Assembly (NCBI GenBank): GCA_004357385.1 | Contig: SMWF01000023.1 | Location: forward strand, 1 to 39,013 | Direction of reading: 5' to 3' | Length of the DNA stretch: 39,013 nt | Source of the DNA: Gammaproteobacteria bacterium | GTDB taxonomy: Bacteria > Pseudomonadota > Gammaproteobacteria > Pseudomonadales > Azotimanducaceae | Shown here: positions 27,569-37,487 of the stretch, one piece after another | Numbering within the stretch: position 1 is the stretch's first letter | How the letters are laid out: each line of letters opens with the position of its first letter | Notes under the pieces: generated by a model | Told to the model about the DNA's origin: nothing | Databases searched by the model: none | Seen by the model: only the letters and a program-made list of their open reading frames with translations | Program-made: the position numbers and the translations under genes

Positions 27569-27685
27569 TCAACCCTGGCGTTGCTTGTGCCGAGGTTCAG
27601 CGCTGCAGATGACGCGAACGACACCCCTGCGCTTGACAATCTTGCAGTTCCTGCACATTTTCTTTACTGAAGCTCGTACTTTCAC
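27569..27685 (-). CDS. rpmJ: 50S ribosomal protein L36
   Basis: A 38-residue protein read from a GTG start, easily missed because it is so short. The translation [19 protein letters not shown] followed by [14 protein letters not shown] is nearly identical to E. coli L36. The zinc ligands are all present (C11, C14, C27, H33), so this is the zinc-binding form. GAGG lies about 9 bases before the GTG. It occupies its canonical place between secY and rpsM, separated from secY by 148 bases that contain a dispersed repeat. Confidence 0.96.
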   Translation of the reverse strand: MKVRASVKKMCRNCKIVKRRGVVRVICSAEPRHKQRQG

Positions 27686-27700
27686 TTTCTTTTGCCTCGT

Positions 27701-27714
27701 CCTGGAATTCCAGG
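27701..27714. repeat. 14-bp perfect palindrome upstream of rpmJ
   Basis: CCTGGAATTCCAGG is a perfect palindrome with no spacer, between the dispersed repeat and the rpmJ ribosome-binding site. It could be a binding site for a dimeric protein; as RNA it would need a few unpaired central bases. Confidence 0.45.
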
Positions 27715-27721
27715 TTGTGGT

Positions 27722-27781
27722 GCTCTTTGAACGCGCTCGGGAACTGATGCTTCGTTCGGCATTTGTGGCGCCAAGCCACTG
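27722..27781. repeat. Dispersed 60-bp intergenic repeat, copy A
   Basis: Aligns without gaps over 60 bases with copies at 35613-35672 (40 of 60 identical) and 38792-38851 (44 of 60). The best conserved part is GCATTYGTGGCGCYAG near the right end. It lies between secY and rpmJ. A shortened second copy follows directly at 27781-27820, repeating the GTGGCGCCA core and the CACTG end. Confidence 0.75.
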
Positions 27782-27820
27782 TTCTTTGCGTCAGCGCACC
27801 GTCGTGGCGCCAGGTCACTG
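27781..27820. repeat. Shortened tandem copy of the dispersed repeat
   Basis: Begins with TTCTTTGCGTCAGCGC, resembling the left end of copy A, and ends with GTGGCGCCAGGTCACTG, which matches 15 of the 17 terminal bases of copy A. About 20 internal bases are missing relative to the 60-bp copies. It lies just past the secY stop. Confidence 0.5.
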
Positions 27821-27833
27821 TTGTGGTGTGAGT

Positions 27834-29156
27834 TCATCGGCGCCGGCCGTAGCCTTTCAGATTCGATTTCTCCATCAGCTTCGCATACTGCGAAGACATC
27901 AAGTGCGACTGCACCTGGGACATGAAGTCCATAGCCACGACTACCACGATCAGCAAGGCGGTTCCGCCCAGCTGAAAGGTCACGTTGAAGAACACGATCA
28001 TCAACTCCGGCAGGAGGCATACCAGGGTTACGTACAGCGCACCGAACATCGTGAGACGGGTGATGACGTCGTCGATATACTGGGCGGTATGCTGGCCCGG
28101 TCTTATCCCCGGCACATACGCACCCTGGCGTTTCAGGTTGTCCGCCACGTCCTTCGGGTCGAACACAATCGCCGTGTAGAAGAAGCTGAAGAATATGATT
28201 CCGGCGGCAAACAGCAGAATGTAGAGCGGCTGGCCCGGCGACAGCACCAGCGAAACTTCCTGCAGCCATTCCATGCCGGGTGACTGTCCGAACCACTGCG
28301 CCATCGACGCCGGGGCAAGCAGCAAACTCGATGCGAAAATCGCCGGGATGACACCGGCCATGTTGACCTTCAGCGGGAGATGACTCGATTGAGCCTGATA
28401 AACACGTCGTCCCTGCTGCCGCTTCGCGTAGTTAACCGTTATTCGCCGCTGACCACGTTCGATGAACACGACGAACGCCACGACCATCACGGCAAACATC
28501 GCCACGGCAAGCAGCGCCACAATGTTGATGTCGCCTTGTCGCGCGGCTTCGAACGAGCGACCGATGGCCGACGGGAACCCCGACACGATGTTCGAGAAAA
28601 TCAATAGCGAGATGCCGTTGCCCACACCCCGTTCGGTGATCTGCTCGCCCAGCCACATCATGAACAGCGCACCGGTGACAAGGGTTACCACCGCGACGAA
28701 GTGAAAGGTAAATCCGGGAGCGAATGCCAGTCCCTGTGTGGCCAGCGTACCCGACAGGGCCGTGCCCTGGATCAGCGCAATGAGCAGCGTGCCGTAGCGC
28801 GTGTACTGGGTGATCTTGCGCCGACCGGACTCGCCCTCCTTGCGCAACTGCTGGAGTTGCGGATACATCATCGTCATCAGGTTCATGATGATGCTGGACG
28901 TGATGTACGGAATGACGCCCAGCGCCAGGATGCTCATGCGCGCGAGTGCGCCGCCCGAGAACATGTTGAACAGGTCCAGAATGCCACCCTGGTTCTGGCC
29001 GAACAGTTGGGCCAGCCGATCCGGGTTGATCCCCGGAACCGGAATGTGGGTCCCGATGCGGTAGATGAGCAACGCCAGGAACACGAACAGCAGCCGACTG
29101 CGGAGTTCGCCGAGCCCCGCCTGTACGCCTGCCAATGTCTGTGTGTTGCTTGCCAC
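27834..29156 (-). CDS. secY: Protein translocase subunit SecY
   Basis: A 440-residue inner-membrane channel protein with ten membrane segments, forming the SecYEG pore for export and membrane insertion. It shows [14 protein letters not shown] near the plug region, [38 protein letters not shown] and the C-terminal NLKGYGRR. Length matches E. coli (443). The start is GTG at 29156, 9 bases after the rplO stop. It is the next-to-last gene of the spc operon. Confidence 0.98.
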   Translation of the reverse strand: MASNTQTLAGVQAGLGELRSRLLFVFLALLIYRIGTHIPVPGINPDRLAQLFGQNQGGILDLFNMFSGGALARMSILALGVIPYITSSIIMNLMTMMYPQLQQLRKEGESGRRKITQYTRYGTLLIALIQGTALSGTLATQGLAFAPGFTFHFVAVVTLVTGALFMMWLGEQITERGVGNGISLLIFSNIVSGFPSAIGRSFEAARQGDINIVALLAVAMFAVMVVAFVVFIERGQRRITVNYAKRQQGRRVYQAQSSHLPLKVNMAGVIPAIFASSLLLAPASMAQWFGQSPGMEWLQEVSLVLSPGQPLYILLFAAGIIFFSFFYTAIVFDPKDVADNLKRQGAYVPGIRPGQHTAQYIDDVITRLTMFGALYVTLVCLLPELMIVFFNVTFQLGGTALLIVVVVAMDFMSQVQSHLMSSQYAKLMEKSNLKGYGRRR

Positions 29157-29165
29157 GATCGACGA

Positions 29166-29696
29166 CTACTCGTCCCCTGCCGTTTCGGTTGTTTCGGCTG
29201 TTTCGGCTGTTTCCGAAGCGACCGCCTTCTTCACGCGTTTTGGCTTCGCTTTGACGGACGCCATCTCGATGACCTTACCGCCTGCTTTTTCGATCGCTTC
29301 GCGCGCGCCCTTGGACACCGCAACACCGGTCACCGTCACGGCGCGGGTAATTTCGCCCGATAGCATGATCCGGGCTCGCTTCATGTTGCGGGAAATCACG
29401 TTGGATGCTTTCAGTGCCGCGAGGTCGATGGTGTCTCCCCCGACGCTGGCCAACTCGCCCAGGCGGACCTCGGCGGTCACCATGCCGATGCGCGAACGGA
29501 AACCGAACTTCGGCACGCGTCGCTGCAGGGGTAATTGACCCCCTTCGAATCCCGGCCTGATGCTGCCGCCTGAGCGCGACTTCTGGCCTTTTTGGCCACG
29601 CCCCGCAGTTTTTCCATGACCCGAACTCATGCCGCGACCGACGCGCTTTTTGGCGCGCTTGCTGCCTGGCGCTGGCTTCAGTGTATTCAGATGCAT
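29166..29696 (-). CDS. rplO: 50S ribosomal protein L15
   Basis: A 176-residue L15, about 30 residues longer than in E. coli (144). The core has [20 protein letters not shown], the Gly-rich [18 protein letters not shown] loop and [17 protein letters not shown]. The extra C-terminal part is basic at first (KPKRVKK) and then acidic, ending in Glu-Thr-Ala repeats encoded by a 9-bp tandem repeat (29182-29217). It lies between rpmD and secY. Confidence 0.97.
   Translation of the reverse strand: MHLNTLKPAPGSKRAKKRVGRGMSSGHGKTAGRGQKGQKSRSGGSIRPGFEGGQLPLQRRVPKFGFRSRIGMVTAEVRLGELASVGGDTIDLAALKASNVISRNMKRARIMLSGEITRAVTVTGVAVSKGAREAIEKAGGKVIEMASVKAKPKRVKKAVASETAETAETTETAGDE
29182..29217. repeat. rplO: 9-bp in-frame tandem repeat at the 3' end of rplO
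   Basis: Four consecutive 9-base units (GTTTCGGTT, GTTTCGGCT twice, GTTTCCGAA) encode an E-T-A type repeat in the C-terminal tail of L15. Units of nine keep the frame, so the tail length can vary by slippage. Confidence 0.75.
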
Positions 29697-29699
29697 GCG

Positions 29700-29873
29700 T
29701 TACTCTCCGTCGATCCGCACGAGGTAATTCACCCGATCGATCATGCCGCGTACCGACGGCGTATCTTCGACCTCGACCGTGTGGCCGATACGCCTCAAGC
29801 CCAATCCGGCGACACACGCCTGATGCTTTTTCAGGCGCCCCGCGGTGCTTTTAACCAGCGTAACGCGCAGCAT
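29700..29873 (-). CDS. rpmD: 50S ribosomal protein L30
   Basis: A 57-residue L30, close to E. coli (59). [17 protein letters not shown] and [23 protein letters not shown] are diagnostic. The frame is open upstream to 30047 across the rpsE end, but ATG 29873 gives the family N-terminus. It lies 3 bases before rplO and 50 bases after rpsE. Confidence 0.96.
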   Translation of the reverse strand: MLRVTLVKSTAGRLKKHQACVAGLGLRRIGHTVEVEDTPSVRGMIDRVNYLVRIDGE

Positions 29874-29923
29874 TTTCTCACTACCCTTTTTGCCACTCAC
29901 GATCTTCCCCAGGCTCCGGCGGC

Positions 29924-30427
29924 CTATGCGCGCAGCTCTGCGAGGCTCTTGCCTCGCTTGTCGGCAATCGCTTGTGGTGAACGCATGTTCTGGAGCGCCT
30001 TGAACGTAGCCCGCACGACGTTTACCGGATTTGTCGAGCCATAACACTTGGCTAATACGTTGTGCACACCCGCCGCCTCGAGCAACGCGCGCATGGTTCC
30101 TCCGGCGATGATGCCTGTCCCTTCCGACGCCGGCTGCATGTAGATCTTGGATGCCCCGTGCCGTTCGGTGAGCGGGTACCAGAGCGTGTCACCGTTCAAT
30201 TCGACCTCAATCATGTTCTGCCGTGCCGCTTGCATGGACTTCTGAATGGCCAGGGGTACCTCGCGCGCCTTGCCACGCCCGAATCCAACCCGGCCATTGC
30301 CGTCGCCCACCACGCTGAGCGCCGTGAACCCGAAGATTCGACCACCCTTCACGACCTTGGCCACGCGGTTCACCTGGACGAGCTTTTCGACCAGGCCCTC
30401 TTCCTTTATTTCTTCCGTATACGCCAT
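29924..30427 (-). CDS. rpsE: 30S ribosomal protein S5
   Basis: A 167-residue protein of the 30S body, the same length as in E. coli, involved in decoding fidelity and mRNA helicase activity at the entry site. It shows [38 protein letters not shown] and [15 protein letters not shown]. It lies 11 bases after rplR within the spc operon. Confidence 0.98.
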   Translation of the reverse strand: MAYTEEIKEEGLVEKLVQVNRVAKVVKGGRIFGFTALSVVGDGNGRVGFGRGKAREVPLAIQKSMQAARQNMIEVELNGDTLWYPLTERHGASKIYMQPASEGTGIIAGGTMRALLEAAGVHNVLAKCYGSTNPVNVVRATFKALQNMRSPQAIADKRGKSLAELRA

Positions 30428-30438
30428 GGCTCAACCCT

Positions 30439-30792
30439 TTAAAATTCCAATCCGCCTTCGCGCGCCGCTTCGGCCAACGCCTTGACCCGGCCGTGGTATT
30501 TGTAGCCCGAACGATCGAACGCCACGCTGGTGACACCCGCAGCTTTGGCTCGTTCGGCGATCAACGCGCCGACCTTGCCCGCCGCATCGACGTTACCGGT
30601 ACTGCCCTTGCGCAGGGTCTCGTCCAGCGTCGATGCGCTGGCAATTACCTTGTCGCCAGCCGGAGCGAGAATCTGCGCGTAGATGTGGCGCGGCGTGCGA
30701 TGTACGCTCAACCGAGTCACACCCAACTCGCGCATTTTCATGCGGCTTCGACGTGCCCGTCTCAGCCTGGATTCCCGCTTGTTGCTCATCAT
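30439..30792 (-). CDS. rplR: 50S ribosomal protein L18
   Basis: A 117-residue 5S rRNA-binding protein, the same length as in E. coli. It shows RVTRLSVHR-type sequence ([17 protein letters not shown]), the [12 protein letters not shown] motif and the terminal [23 protein letters not shown]. Two adjacent ATGs (30792 and 30789) could serve as the start. Confidence 0.97.
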   Translation of the reverse strand: MMSNKRESRLRRARRSRMKMRELGVTRLSVHRTPRHIYAQILAPAGDKVIASASTLDETLRKGSTGNVDAAGKVGALIAERAKAAGVTSVAFDRSGYKYHGRVKALAEAAREGGLEF

Positions 30793-30810
30793 TCGCTACC
30801 TGTTCTCTCG

Positions 30811-31344
30811 CTACTTCTTCTTGGCTTCTTTGCGCCGCACGTGCTCATCGGCGTAGCGAACGCCTTTGCCCTTGTAGGGCTCCGGCGGACGGAAATTCCG
30901 GATCTCCGCAGAAACCTGTCCCACCAGCTGCTTATCGATTCCACTGACCACAATCTCTGTCTGGCTCGGCGTTTCCACGCTGATTCCGTCGGGCAGCTGG
31001 TACTCGACCGGGTGTGAAAAACCCAACGTAAGGGTCAGCTTTTGGCCCTGCGCTTGCGCGCGATAGCCAACACCCTGCAACAGCAGTCGTCGATTGAAGC
31101 CCTCATTGACGCCCTGCACCATATTGCTTATCAACGAACGCATCGTGCCGCTCATGGCATGGCCGACGCCGTCGCTGCTGCGATCGCTGAACAGCAATCG
31201 ACTGTCCTGTTGAACCACACCAACACTGGGGTGAACGTCGATCTCCAGCGTGCCCTTGCCGCCCTTGACGGTCACATGCTGTGCATCGATCTTGACTTCG
31301 ACGCCGCTCGGCAGCTGGACTGGATTTTTCGCAACTCGCGACAT
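30811..31344 (-). CDS. rplF: 50S ribosomal protein L6
   Basis: A 177-residue L6, equal to E. coli, with two related alpha/beta domains; it binds near the sarcin-ricin loop. It begins [16 protein letters not shown] and ends with the [24 protein letters not shown] tail typical of the family (KGKGVRY). It lies 7 bases after rpsH. Confidence 0.98.
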   Translation of the reverse strand: MSRVAKNPVQLPSGVEVKIDAQHVTVKGGKGTLEIDVHPSVGVVQQDSRLLFSDRSSDGVGHAMSGTMRSLISNMVQGVNEGFNRRLLLQGVGYRAQAQGQKLTLTLGFSHPVEYQLPDGISVETPSQTEIVVSGIDKQLVGQVSAEIRNFRPPEPYKGKGVRYADEHVRRKEAKKK

Positions 31345-31351
31345 GGCTAGC

Positions 31352-31744
31352 TCAAAATACCGTACACAGCACTTCGCCGCCCAAGCCGGCTTGGCGCGCT
31401 GCGCTGGCGGTCATCAGCCCACGCGGGGTGCTGATCACCGCAATGCCCAACCCGCCACGTATCGTTGGGAGCTGGCCCTGGTGTCTGTAGATGCGAAGTC
31501 CGGGACGGCTGACGCGGTCCAGCGATTCGATCACCGGCTTGCCCTGGTAGTACTTCAACATCACCGTCAACTGCGGCTTCGCGTCGGAGCTGACCTCAAA
31601 GGACGCTATGTATCCTTCATCGCGCAGCACCTCACAGATCGCCGCCTTGATGGTCGAGCTCGGTATCGTGACTGTCGGGTGTTCTGCCCGCTGGGCGTTC
31701 CGGATGCGCGTCAACAGGTCGGCAATCGGATCCTGCATACTCAT
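31352..31744 (-). CDS. rpsH: 30S ribosomal protein S8
   Basis: A 130-residue primary 16S rRNA-binding protein, equal to E. coli, and the translational repressor of the spc operon there (binding the rplE region). It starts [17 protein letters not shown] and ends [34 protein letters not shown]-like, with STPRGLM conserved. A pair of 11-bp direct repeats (CTCCGGTAA core) lies in the 41-base gap before it. Confidence 0.98.
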   Translation of the reverse strand: MSMQDPIADLLTRIRNAQRAEHPTVTIPSSTIKAAICEVLRDEGYIASFEVSSDAKPQLTVMLKYYQGKPVIESLDRVSRPGLRIYRHQGQLPTIRGGLGIAVISTPRGLMTASAARQAGLGGEVLCTVF

Positions 31745-31785
31745 GTTGTTACCTTCACTATCCTTACCGGAGATTTACCGGAGCC

Positions 31786-32091
31786 TCACCAACTCGCTTT
31801 GACGAGGCCAGGCACATCACCGCGCATCGCCGCCTCGCGTAGCTTGTTGCGTCCCAAGCCGAACTTTCGATAGACGCCGCGCGGTCGACCCGTGATTCCG
31901 CAGCGTCGCTGCTGTCGACACGGGCTTGCATTGCGAGGCAGCTTCTGCAGGCTCAACTGCGCATCCCAGCGCTCATCGTCGGACGCATTGACGTCCTTGA
32001 TGATCGCTTTCAGCGCCGCGCGCTTCACAGCGTACTTGGCAACGACCTTGGCGCGCTTTTTTTCGCGCTCTATCATTGAAACTTTAGCCAT
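31786..32091 (-). CDS. rpsN: 30S ribosomal protein S14 (zinc-independent form)
   Basis: A 101-residue S14 of the long form lacking the two CxxC zinc pairs, equal in length to E. coli. It shows [19 protein letters not shown] and the C-terminal [20 protein letters not shown]. It lies 2 bases after rplE. Confidence 0.97.
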   Translation of the reverse strand: MAKVSMIEREKKRAKVVAKYAVKRAALKAIIKDVNASDDERWDAQLSLQKLPRNASPCRQQRRCGITGRPRGVYRKFGLGRNKLREAAMRGDVPGLVKASW

Positions 32092-32093
32092 GG

Positions 32094-32639
32094 CTAGTTC
32101 GCCTCTCGAAACGGAAAATTGAATGCCTTGAGCAGCCCCAACGCTTCTTCGTTGGTTCTCGCCGAGGTCGTGATCGTGATGTTCATACCGCGGATCTTGT
32201 CGATCTTGTCGTAGTCGATCTCCGGAAAGATGATCTGTTCCGTAATGCCCATTGAGAAGTTGCCGCGCCCGTCAAACGCCTTCGGGTTCAGGCCGCGAAA
32301 ATCGCGCATCCGCGGGATTGCGATCGAGATCAGCCGCTCGACGAATTCGTACATACGCGTCCGGCGCATGGTCACTTTGCAACCCACGGGCCAGCCTTCG
32401 CGAATCTTGAACGCCGCCTCAGACTTGCGTGCGTTACATACGATCGGCTTCTGGCCGGCGATCAGCCCCATGTCGCCGGTCGCGGCCTCCATGATTTTCC
32501 GATCGCCCACCGCCTCGCCTACACCCATGTTGAGAGTGACCTTTTCAAGGCGCGGCGCCTGCATGATGTTCTGGTAACCGAACTCTTCAATGAGTGCCGG
32601 TCGAACCTCCTTGATGTAGTAATCGTGTAAATTTGCCAT
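32094..32639 (-). CDS. rplE: 50S ribosomal protein L5
   Basis: A 181-residue 5S rRNA-binding protein of the central protuberance; E. coli L5 is 179. It shows [36 protein letters not shown] and [18 protein letters not shown] 32639 gives the family N-terminus; the frame continues upstream to 32762 inside rplX without support. It follows rplX by 7 bases. Confidence 0.97.
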   Translation of the reverse strand: MANLHDYYIKEVRPALIEEFGYQNIMQAPRLEKVTLNMGVGEAVGDRKIMEAATGDMGLIAGQKPIVCNARKSEAAFKIREGWPVGCKVTMRRTRMYEFVERLISIAIPRMRDFRGLNPKAFDGRGNFSMGITEQIIFPEIDYDKIDKIRGMNITITTSARTNEEALGLLKAFNFPFREAN

Positions 32640-32646
32640 GTCTGTT

Positions 32647-32964
32647 TTACGCGTCGATCGGTTTGTTGGTGGACTTGAAGAACCGTACCTTGCGGCCGTC
32701 GTCCTCGGCACGGATACCCACGCGATCGGCCTTGCCCGTCTCGTCGTTGTAAATCGCAACATTGGAGACCTGGATGGGTGCTTCCTTATCCACGATGCCG
32801 CCCTGGACGCCCAATTGCGGATTGGGCCGTTGATGCTTCTTGACGATGTTGACCCCGGAGACCAGCAAACGGTTGTCTTTGCGTACCTTCAGCACCTCGC
32901 CCCGCCTGCCCTTGTCGCGCCCGGCGATGACGATTACTTCGTCACTCTGTCTGATTTTCTGCAT
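32647..32964 (-). CDS. rplX: 50S ribosomal protein L24
   Basis: A 105-residue assembly-initiator protein of the 50S subunit (E. coli 104). The KOW motif is in [20 protein letters not shown], and [16 protein letters not shown] follows. It lies 10 bases after rplN in the spc operon. Confidence 0.97.
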   Translation of the reverse strand: MQKIRQSDEVIVIAGRDKGRRGEVLKVRKDNRLLVSGVNIVKKHQRPNPQLGVQGGIVDKEAPIQVSNVAIYNDETGKADRVGIRAEDDGRKVRFFKSTNKPIDA

Positions 32965-32974
32965 TGTTCGCTAC

Positions 32975-33343
32975 CTACAGTACTTCGGGCGCCAACGAGA
33001 TGATGCGCATGAAGTTTTCCGTACGCAGTTCCCGGGTTACCGGTCCGAAGATGCGCGTTCCAACCGGCTGCAATTGCGGCGTGAGCAACACTGCCGCGTT
33101 CTGATCGAACTTGATCAACGAGCCGTCCTGCCGGCGAACACCTTTCTTGGTACGCACCACGACCGCGTCCATGACCTCGCCTTTGCGTACCCGACCGCGC
33201 GGTATGGCTTCTTTGATCGTCACTTTGATGATGTCGCCAATGCCCGCGTAGCGTCGGCGCGAACCGCCCAGCACCTTGATGCACTGCACCCGTCGCGCGC
33301 CGCTGTTATCGGCAATGTCCAACATGGTTTCTGCTTGAATCAC
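32975..33343 (-). CDS. rplN: 50S ribosomal protein L14
   Basis: A 122-residue L14 (E. coli 123), which forms an intersubunit bridge and is the binding site of the silencing factor RsfS encoded at 16966-17313. It shows [21 protein letters not shown] and the terminal [12 protein letters not shown]. It is the first gene of the spc operon in E. coli; here only 17 bases separate it from rpsQ, and I see no distinct promoter. Confidence 0.98.
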   Translation of the reverse strand: MIQAETMLDIADNSGARRVQCIKVLGGSRRRYAGIGDIIKVTIKEAIPRGRVRKGEVMDAVVVRTKKGVRRQDGSLIKFDQNAAVLLTPQLQPVGTRIFGPVTRELRTENFMRIISLAPEVL

Positions 33344-33360
33344 GTCTCTACTTCCCGCTG

Positions 33361-33663
33361 CTAAACGCCCGTCGCGCGCTCATCGATACTCGCGAGCACA
33401 AAGGCCTTGCTCTTCGAGTAAGGACGACACGCCCGCACCGTTACCAGGTCACCAACGTTGCACTCGTTGTTCTCGTCATGCGCACGAACCTTGCCGGACC
33501 GGCGAATGTACTTGCCATAGATCGGGTGCTTGACCTGCCGCTCGACCCGCACCGTGATCGTCTTGTCACCTTTGTCCGAGACCACGATCCCGGTCACCAT
33601 CCGACCGATCGTTCCGCTTTCAGCGGCCGCGGCCTGATCCTTTTCTTGATCTACCTCAGCCAT
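33361..33663 (-). CDS. rpsQ: 30S ribosomal protein S17
   Basis: A 100-residue S17 with the core [29 protein letters not shown]-type sequence ([24 protein letters not shown]). It carries an N-terminal extension of about 16 residues, acidic and Ala-rich, absent from E. coli S17 (84). ATG 33663 lies 10 bases after AAGGAG; a GTG at 33669 is also possible. It overlaps rpmC by 8 bases. Confidence 0.96.
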   Translation of the reverse strand: MAEVDQEKDQAAAAESGTIGRMVTGIVVSDKGDKTITVRVERQVKHPIYGKYIRRSGKVRAHDENNECNVGDLVTVRACRPYSKSKAFVLASIDERATGV

Positions 33664-33850
33664 CCTCACGCTTCTCCTTGAGCACGGTTTTCAAGCGTGC
33701 GATGTCGCGGCGCATTTCCTTGACCATATGTGTCTGTCCCAACTGGCCGCTGGCCTTCTGCATGCGCAGCCCGAACTGCTCCTTGCGCAGCCGCAGCAAA
33801 TCGTCCATCAGCTCTTGTGCCGTCTTTTCTTTGAGTTCAGTCGCTTTCAT
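33656..33850 (-). CDS. rpmC: 50S ribosomal protein L29
   Basis: A 64-residue L29 (E. coli 63), located at the polypeptide exit tunnel. It shows [20 protein letters not shown] and [18 protein letters not shown] 33850 overlaps the rplP stop (TGATG) and gives the family N-terminus. Its stop overlaps the rpsQ start. Confidence 0.97.
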   Translation of the reverse strand: MKATELKEKTAQELMDDLLRLRKEQFGLRMQKASGQLGQTHMVKEMRRDIARLKTVLKEKREDG

Positions 33851-34263
33851 CACATCACCGATCGCTTCACGAAGACGGTGGCAAACGGCAGTTTGGCCGC
33901 GGCCAGCGCGAACGCCTCGCGCGCGTCGTTTTCCGGCACACCTTCCATTTCGTACAACATCCGCCCTGGTTGCACCTGGGCAACCCAATACTCGACGCTC
34001 CCCTTACCCTTGCCTTGACGAACCTCCAACGGTTTCTTGGTAATCGGCTTGTCGGGAAAGACTCGAATCCAGATCTTTCCGCCGCGCTTGACATGCCGCG
34101 TCATTGCCCGCCTGGCGGCTTCAATCTGACGTGCCGTCATCCGGCCACGACCAATGGCCTTCAGTCCGAACTCGCCAAAACTCACCTTGCTGCCGCGCAG
34201 CGCCAAGCCTCGATTACGGCCCTTCTGTTGTTTGCGAAACTTGGTCCTCTTGGGTTGCAACAT
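33850..34263 (-). CDS. rplP: 50S ribosomal protein L16
   Basis: A 137-residue L16 (E. coli 136), near the A-site and 5S rRNA. It shows [42 protein letters not shown] and [18 protein letters not shown]. It overlaps the rpsC stop by one base and the rpmC start by one base. Confidence 0.98.
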   Translation of the reverse strand: MLQPKRTKFRKQQKGRNRGLALRGSKVSFGEFGLKAIGRGRMTARQIEAARRAMTRHVKRGGKIWIRVFPDKPITKKPLEVRQGKGKGSVEYWVAQVQPGRMLYEMEGVPENDAREAFALAAAKLPFATVFVKRSVM

Positions 34264-34925
34264 CAGCGCTGTCCGGCCTGGGCGGCTTCTTGTTCCGGTC
34301 CAATGATTTCACCCTTGAAAATCCACACCTTGACGCCGAGGATCCCGTAGGTGGTTTTCGCTTCCGCCGTGGCGTAATCGATGTCCGCACGCAAGGTATG
34401 CAGCGGCACCCGGCCCTCGTGGTACACCTCATTGCGCGCAATCTCGGCGCCACCGAGCCGACCTGCAACACGAACTTTGATGCCTTTGGCACCGAGTCGC
34501 ATGGCATTCTGAATTACGCGACGCATGGCGCGGCGAAACTGAACGCGCCGCTCCAACTGTTGGGCGACGTTCTCCGCAACCAGCAACGCATCGATTTCCG
34601 GCTTGCGAATCTCTTCGATATTGATGTGCACCGGAACGCCCATCAACTGCGAAACTTCCCGCCGCAGCCGATCGACATCCTCACCTTTCTTGCCGATCAC
34701 GATGCCTGGGCGTGCGGTGTGAACGGTGATCCTTGCGGTCTGGGCCGGCCGTTCGATGTCGATCCGGCTGACCGACGCCTGGGAAAGCCGAGTGCGCAGG
34801 TAATCGCGCACCTCCAGATCGTTGAGCAGGTACTCGGCGTACTGCTTTCCGTCGGCATACCACACAGAGGTGTGTTCCTTCACGATCCCCAGGCGCATTC
34901 CGATGGGATGTACTTTCTGGCCCAT
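34263..34925 (-). CDS. rpsC: 30S ribosomal protein S3
   Basis: A 220-residue S3 (E. coli 233) with an N-terminal KH domain ([18 protein letters not shown]) and a C-terminal S3 domain ([27 protein letters not shown]). It forms part of the mRNA entry helicase. It begins [13 protein letters not shown]. Six bases follow the rplV stop. Confidence 0.98.
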   Translation of the reverse strand: MGQKVHPIGMRLGIVKEHTSVWYADGKQYAEYLLNDLEVRDYLRTRLSQASVSRIDIERPAQTARITVHTARPGIVIGKKGEDVDRLRREVSQLMGVPVHINIEEIRKPEIDALLVAENVAQQLERRVQFRRAMRRVIQNAMRLGAKGIKVRVAGRLGGAEIARNEVYHEGRVPLHTLRADIDYATAEAKTTYGILGVKVWIFKGEIIGPEQEAAQAGQR

Positions 34926-34930
34926 AAGTT

Positions 34931-35272
34931 CTAGCTCTCGTCGTCCGTCACCTTGACGGTGATGTGACTGGTACGTTTCAGAATTGTGTCCGCCCGGCCC
35001 TTGGCGCGCGGCCGAATGCGTTTCATGGTCATTCCTGCGTCGACGTATATCTCGCTGACCGTCAACTCGTCGACATCCGCCCCTTCATTGTTCTCGGCAT
35101 TGGCGATAGCCGATTCCAGGACCTTCCGCACCAGCATGGCGCCTTTTCTGACGCTGAAATTGAGGATGTCCAGCGCTTCGCTGACGGGCTTGCCGCGAAC
35201 CTGATCCGCAACCAGCCGCACCTTCTGGGGCGCAATGTGCAAGCGCTTTGCCACCGCTCTGACTTCCATCAT
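34931..35272 (-). CDS. rplV: 50S ribosomal protein L22
   Basis: A 113-residue L22 (E. coli 110) whose beta-hairpin lines the exit tunnel. It shows [21 protein letters not shown] and [23 protein letters not shown]. Two consecutive ATGs (35272 and 35269) precede it; the second has the better distance (6 bases) from GGAG. Confidence 0.97.
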   Translation of the reverse strand: MMEVRAVAKRLHIAPQKVRLVADQVRGKPVSEALDILNFSVRKGAMLVRKVLESAIANAENNEGADVDELTVSEIYVDAGMTMKRIRPRAKGRADTILKRTSHITVKVTDDES

Positions 35273-35299
35273 CTGCTCCGTCGTTCCTTACGCGCGCCG

Positions 35300-35575
35300 C
35301 TAGCGACGCGCCTTGCGATCCGCCGCGTGTCCCCGGTACGTGCGGGTCGGCGCGAACTCACCCAGCTTGTGACCCACCATCTCCTCAGAGATGAACACGG
35401 GCACGTGCTTGCGTCCGTTGTAGATCGAAATCGTCAAACCCACCATGTCGGGCAGGACCATCGAGCGCCGCGACCACGTTTTGATCGGGCGTTTGTCGTT
35501 GCTGGCGACCGCTGCCTGGACCTTCTTCACCAAGTGGATGTCGACGAATGGTCCCTTCCTTAAACTCCGTGGCAC
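35300..35575 (-). CDS. rpsS: 30S ribosomal protein S19
   Basis: A 91-residue S19 (E. coli 92), in the 30S head. It shows [18 protein letters not shown] and the [21 protein letters not shown] terminus. It starts at GTG 35575, with GGAGG 9 bases upstream. The gap to rplB is 110 bases, unusually large, and contains copy B of the dispersed repeat. Confidence 0.98.
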   Translation of the reverse strand: MPRSLRKGPFVDIHLVKKVQAAVASNDKRPIKTWSRRSMVLPDMVGLTISIYNGRKHVPVFISEEMVGHKLGEFAPTRTYRGHAADRKARR

Positions 35576-35612
35576 TGTCTATATCCTCCGAGGCTCACCG
35601 CCGGGTCGTGCC

Positions 35613-35672
35613 ACTATTCGGACACGCTCGATATTCGTGACTTCGCTTTGCATTTGTGGCGCTAGCTCACTG
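35613..35672. repeat. Dispersed 60-bp intergenic repeat, copy B
   Basis: Aligns without gaps over 60 bases with copy A (40 identical) and copy C (42 identical); the segment TTTGTGGCGC is shared exactly with copy A and TGGCGCTAGCTC with copy C. It fills most of the rplB-rpsS gap. Weak similarity to copy C continues about 11 bases to the right (CGGCT shared). Confidence 0.75.
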
Positions 35673-35685
35673 ATGTTGCGGCTGT

Positions 35686-36513
35686 TCATCGTTTGTTCCG
35701 GCGCCGGACGATCATTCGATCCGTACGCTTGTTGCTTCGAGTCTTCTTACCCTTGGTCGGTACGCCCCAGGGCGACACGGGATGCCGGCCGCCCGACGTC
35801 CGTCCTTCGCCGCCGCCGTGCGGGTGATCAACCGGATTCATGGCAACGCCGCGAACCGTGGGTCGGACACCACGCCAGCGCTTGGCGCCCGCCTTACCCA
35901 GCGACGCGAGATTGTGTTCGCTGTTACTGACTTCGCCGAGCGTCGCGCGACAGGACGTCAACACCCGGCGCATCTCGCCGGACCGTAAACGCAAGGTCGC
36001 ATAGGTTCCCTCACGGGCCACCAGCTGTGCCGATGTGCCCGCACTGCGCGCTATCTGGGCGCCTTTGCCGGGTTTCAGTTCGATGCAATGCAGCACGCTG
36101 CCCACGGGAATACTGCGCAATTCCAACGTGTTCCCAGACCTGATCGGTGCGCTGGCGCCAGACATCAGCTGGTCGCCCGGGACCACGCCCCGCGGCGCAA
36201 TGATGTAGCGACGCTCGCCATCAGCGTACTTCAGCAGCGCGATGCTTGCCGTCCGGTTCGGGTCGTACTCCAGCCGCTCCACAACCGCCGGCACCCCGTC
36301 CTTGTTGCGCTTGAAGTCAATGCGGCGGTAATGCTGCTTGTGTCCACCTCCCCGATGCCGGGTGGTGATGCGACCCGCGTTATTGCGCCCGCCGGTTTTG
36401 CTCTGGCTTTCGAGCAGCGCCTTGTGCGGCGCGCCTTTGTACAGGTCCGGACGGACGACCCTGACGACGAATCGGCGGCCCGGGGACGTTGGTTTTGCTT
36501 TGATGACAGGCAT
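35686..36513 (-). CDS. rplB: 50S ribosomal protein L2
   Basis: A 275-residue L2 (E. coli 273), required for subunit association and peptidyl-transferase activity. It shows [21 protein letters not shown], the conserved [21 protein letters not shown] loop containing the important histidine, and a basic C-terminus. It lies 27 bases after rplW. Confidence 0.98.
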   Translation of the reverse strand: MPVIKAKPTSPGRRFVVRVVRPDLYKGAPHKALLESQSKTGGRNNAGRITTRHRGGGHKQHYRRIDFKRNKDGVPAVVERLEYDPNRTASIALLKYADGERRYIIAPRGVVPGDQLMSGASAPIRSGNTLELRSIPVGSVLHCIELKPGKGAQIARSAGTSAQLVAREGTYATLRLRSGEMRRVLTSCRATLGEVSNSEHNLASLGKAGAKRWRGVRPTVRGVAMNPVDHPHGGGEGRTSGGRHPVSPWGVPTKGKKTRSNKRTDRMIVRRRNKR

Positions 36514-36540
36514 GTTCGTTATCCTTGTTCGGCGCCCAAT

Positions 36541-36837
36541 TTAACCGGCGAGCCCGAAATCGATATCCTGGCCGTCGGCCAACCGCACATAGGCTTTCTT
36601 CCAATTCTTCTTGCGCGTCATGCCGCGCGCCGTTCGTTTGGTTTTGCCTTTGACGTTGGTGGTGGTCACCGATTTGACGCGCACGTCGAACAGTCTCTCG
36701 ACCGCGGCTTTGATCTCCGGCTTGCTGGCGTCCCGGGCCACCTTGAATGCATACTGATTCGAAAGATCGCCCAGCACCGCAACCTTCTCCGAGAAGTGCG
36801 GTTCCAGCAGCACTGTGTACATGCGCTCTTCGTTCAC
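36541..36837 (-). CDS. rplW: 50S ribosomal protein L23
   Basis: A 98-residue L23 (E. coli 100), at the exit tunnel, where it docks trigger factor and SRP. It shows [13 protein letters not shown] and [25 protein letters not shown] 36837 overlaps the rplD stop (GTGA), has AGGAGG 7 bases upstream and matches the family N-terminus; ATG 36822 is less likely. Confidence 0.96.
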   Translation of the reverse strand: MNEERMYTVLLEPHFSEKVAVLGDLSNQYAFKVARDASKPEIKAAVERLFDVRVKSVTTTNVKGKTKRTARGMTRKKNWKKAYVRLADGQDIDFGLAG

Positions 36838-37448
36838 CCCAGAACCTCCTCGACCTTCTTGAGCGCCGTGACCGTGATTAACACTTTCTCGTGGCTGACC
36901 AACGCGACCGGGTCGAGCGCCTCGACATCGCGCACCTCCACGCCTTTCAGATTGCGCGCCGACAGATACAGGTTGTCGTCGACATTCTCGGTAACGATGA
37001 GGACGTCGGACAAATCGAGGTGTTTCAGTTTTTCGAGGAGGGATCGGGTCTTGGGAGCTTCGAGGGAAAAGGATTCTACGGCAATGAGGCGGTCCTGACG
37101 GATGAGTTCGGAGACGATACAACGCAGCGCTCCCCGGTACATCTTACGGTTCACTTTCTGCGAATGATCCTGCGGTTTCGCCGCAAAAGTGACTCCGCCG
37201 CCGCGCCAGATGGGGCTGCGAATCGTTCCCGCGCGGGCCCGGCCCGTACCTTTCTGACGCCACGGTTTGCGGCCGCCGCCCCTCGCTTCGGCACGTGACT
37301 TCTGCGCCCGGGTGCCCTGACGCGCGCCGCTCAGGTATGCAGTCACAACCTGATGCACGAGCGCTTCGTTGAACTCGCGCCCGAACGCCACATCGGAAAT
37401 TTCGACCGATCCGCCGTTACCGTCAGGTGCTGCCAAGCTCAAATTCAT
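36834..37448 (-). CDS. rplD: 50S ribosomal protein L4
   Basis: A 204-residue L4 (E. coli 201), with a tunnel-lining loop ([24 protein letters not shown] region). In E. coli it represses its own S10 operon by binding the leader before rpsJ. The C-terminus contains [25 protein letters not shown]. The start has a GGAGG site. It is coupled to rplW. Confidence 0.97.
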   Translation of the reverse strand: MNLSLAAPDGNGGSVEISDVAFGREFNEALVHQVVTAYLSGARQGTRAQKSRAEARGGGRKPWRQKGTGRARAGTIRSPIWRGGGVTFAAKPQDHSQKVNRKMYRGALRCIVSELIRQDRLIAVESFSLEAPKTRSLLEKLKHLDLSDVLIVTENVDDNLYLSARNLKGVEVRDVEALDPVALVSHEKVLITVTALKKVEEVLG

Positions 37449-37487
37449 ACCCTTCTATCCTCCGTTGTCCGAGTGCCGAGGTTATGC

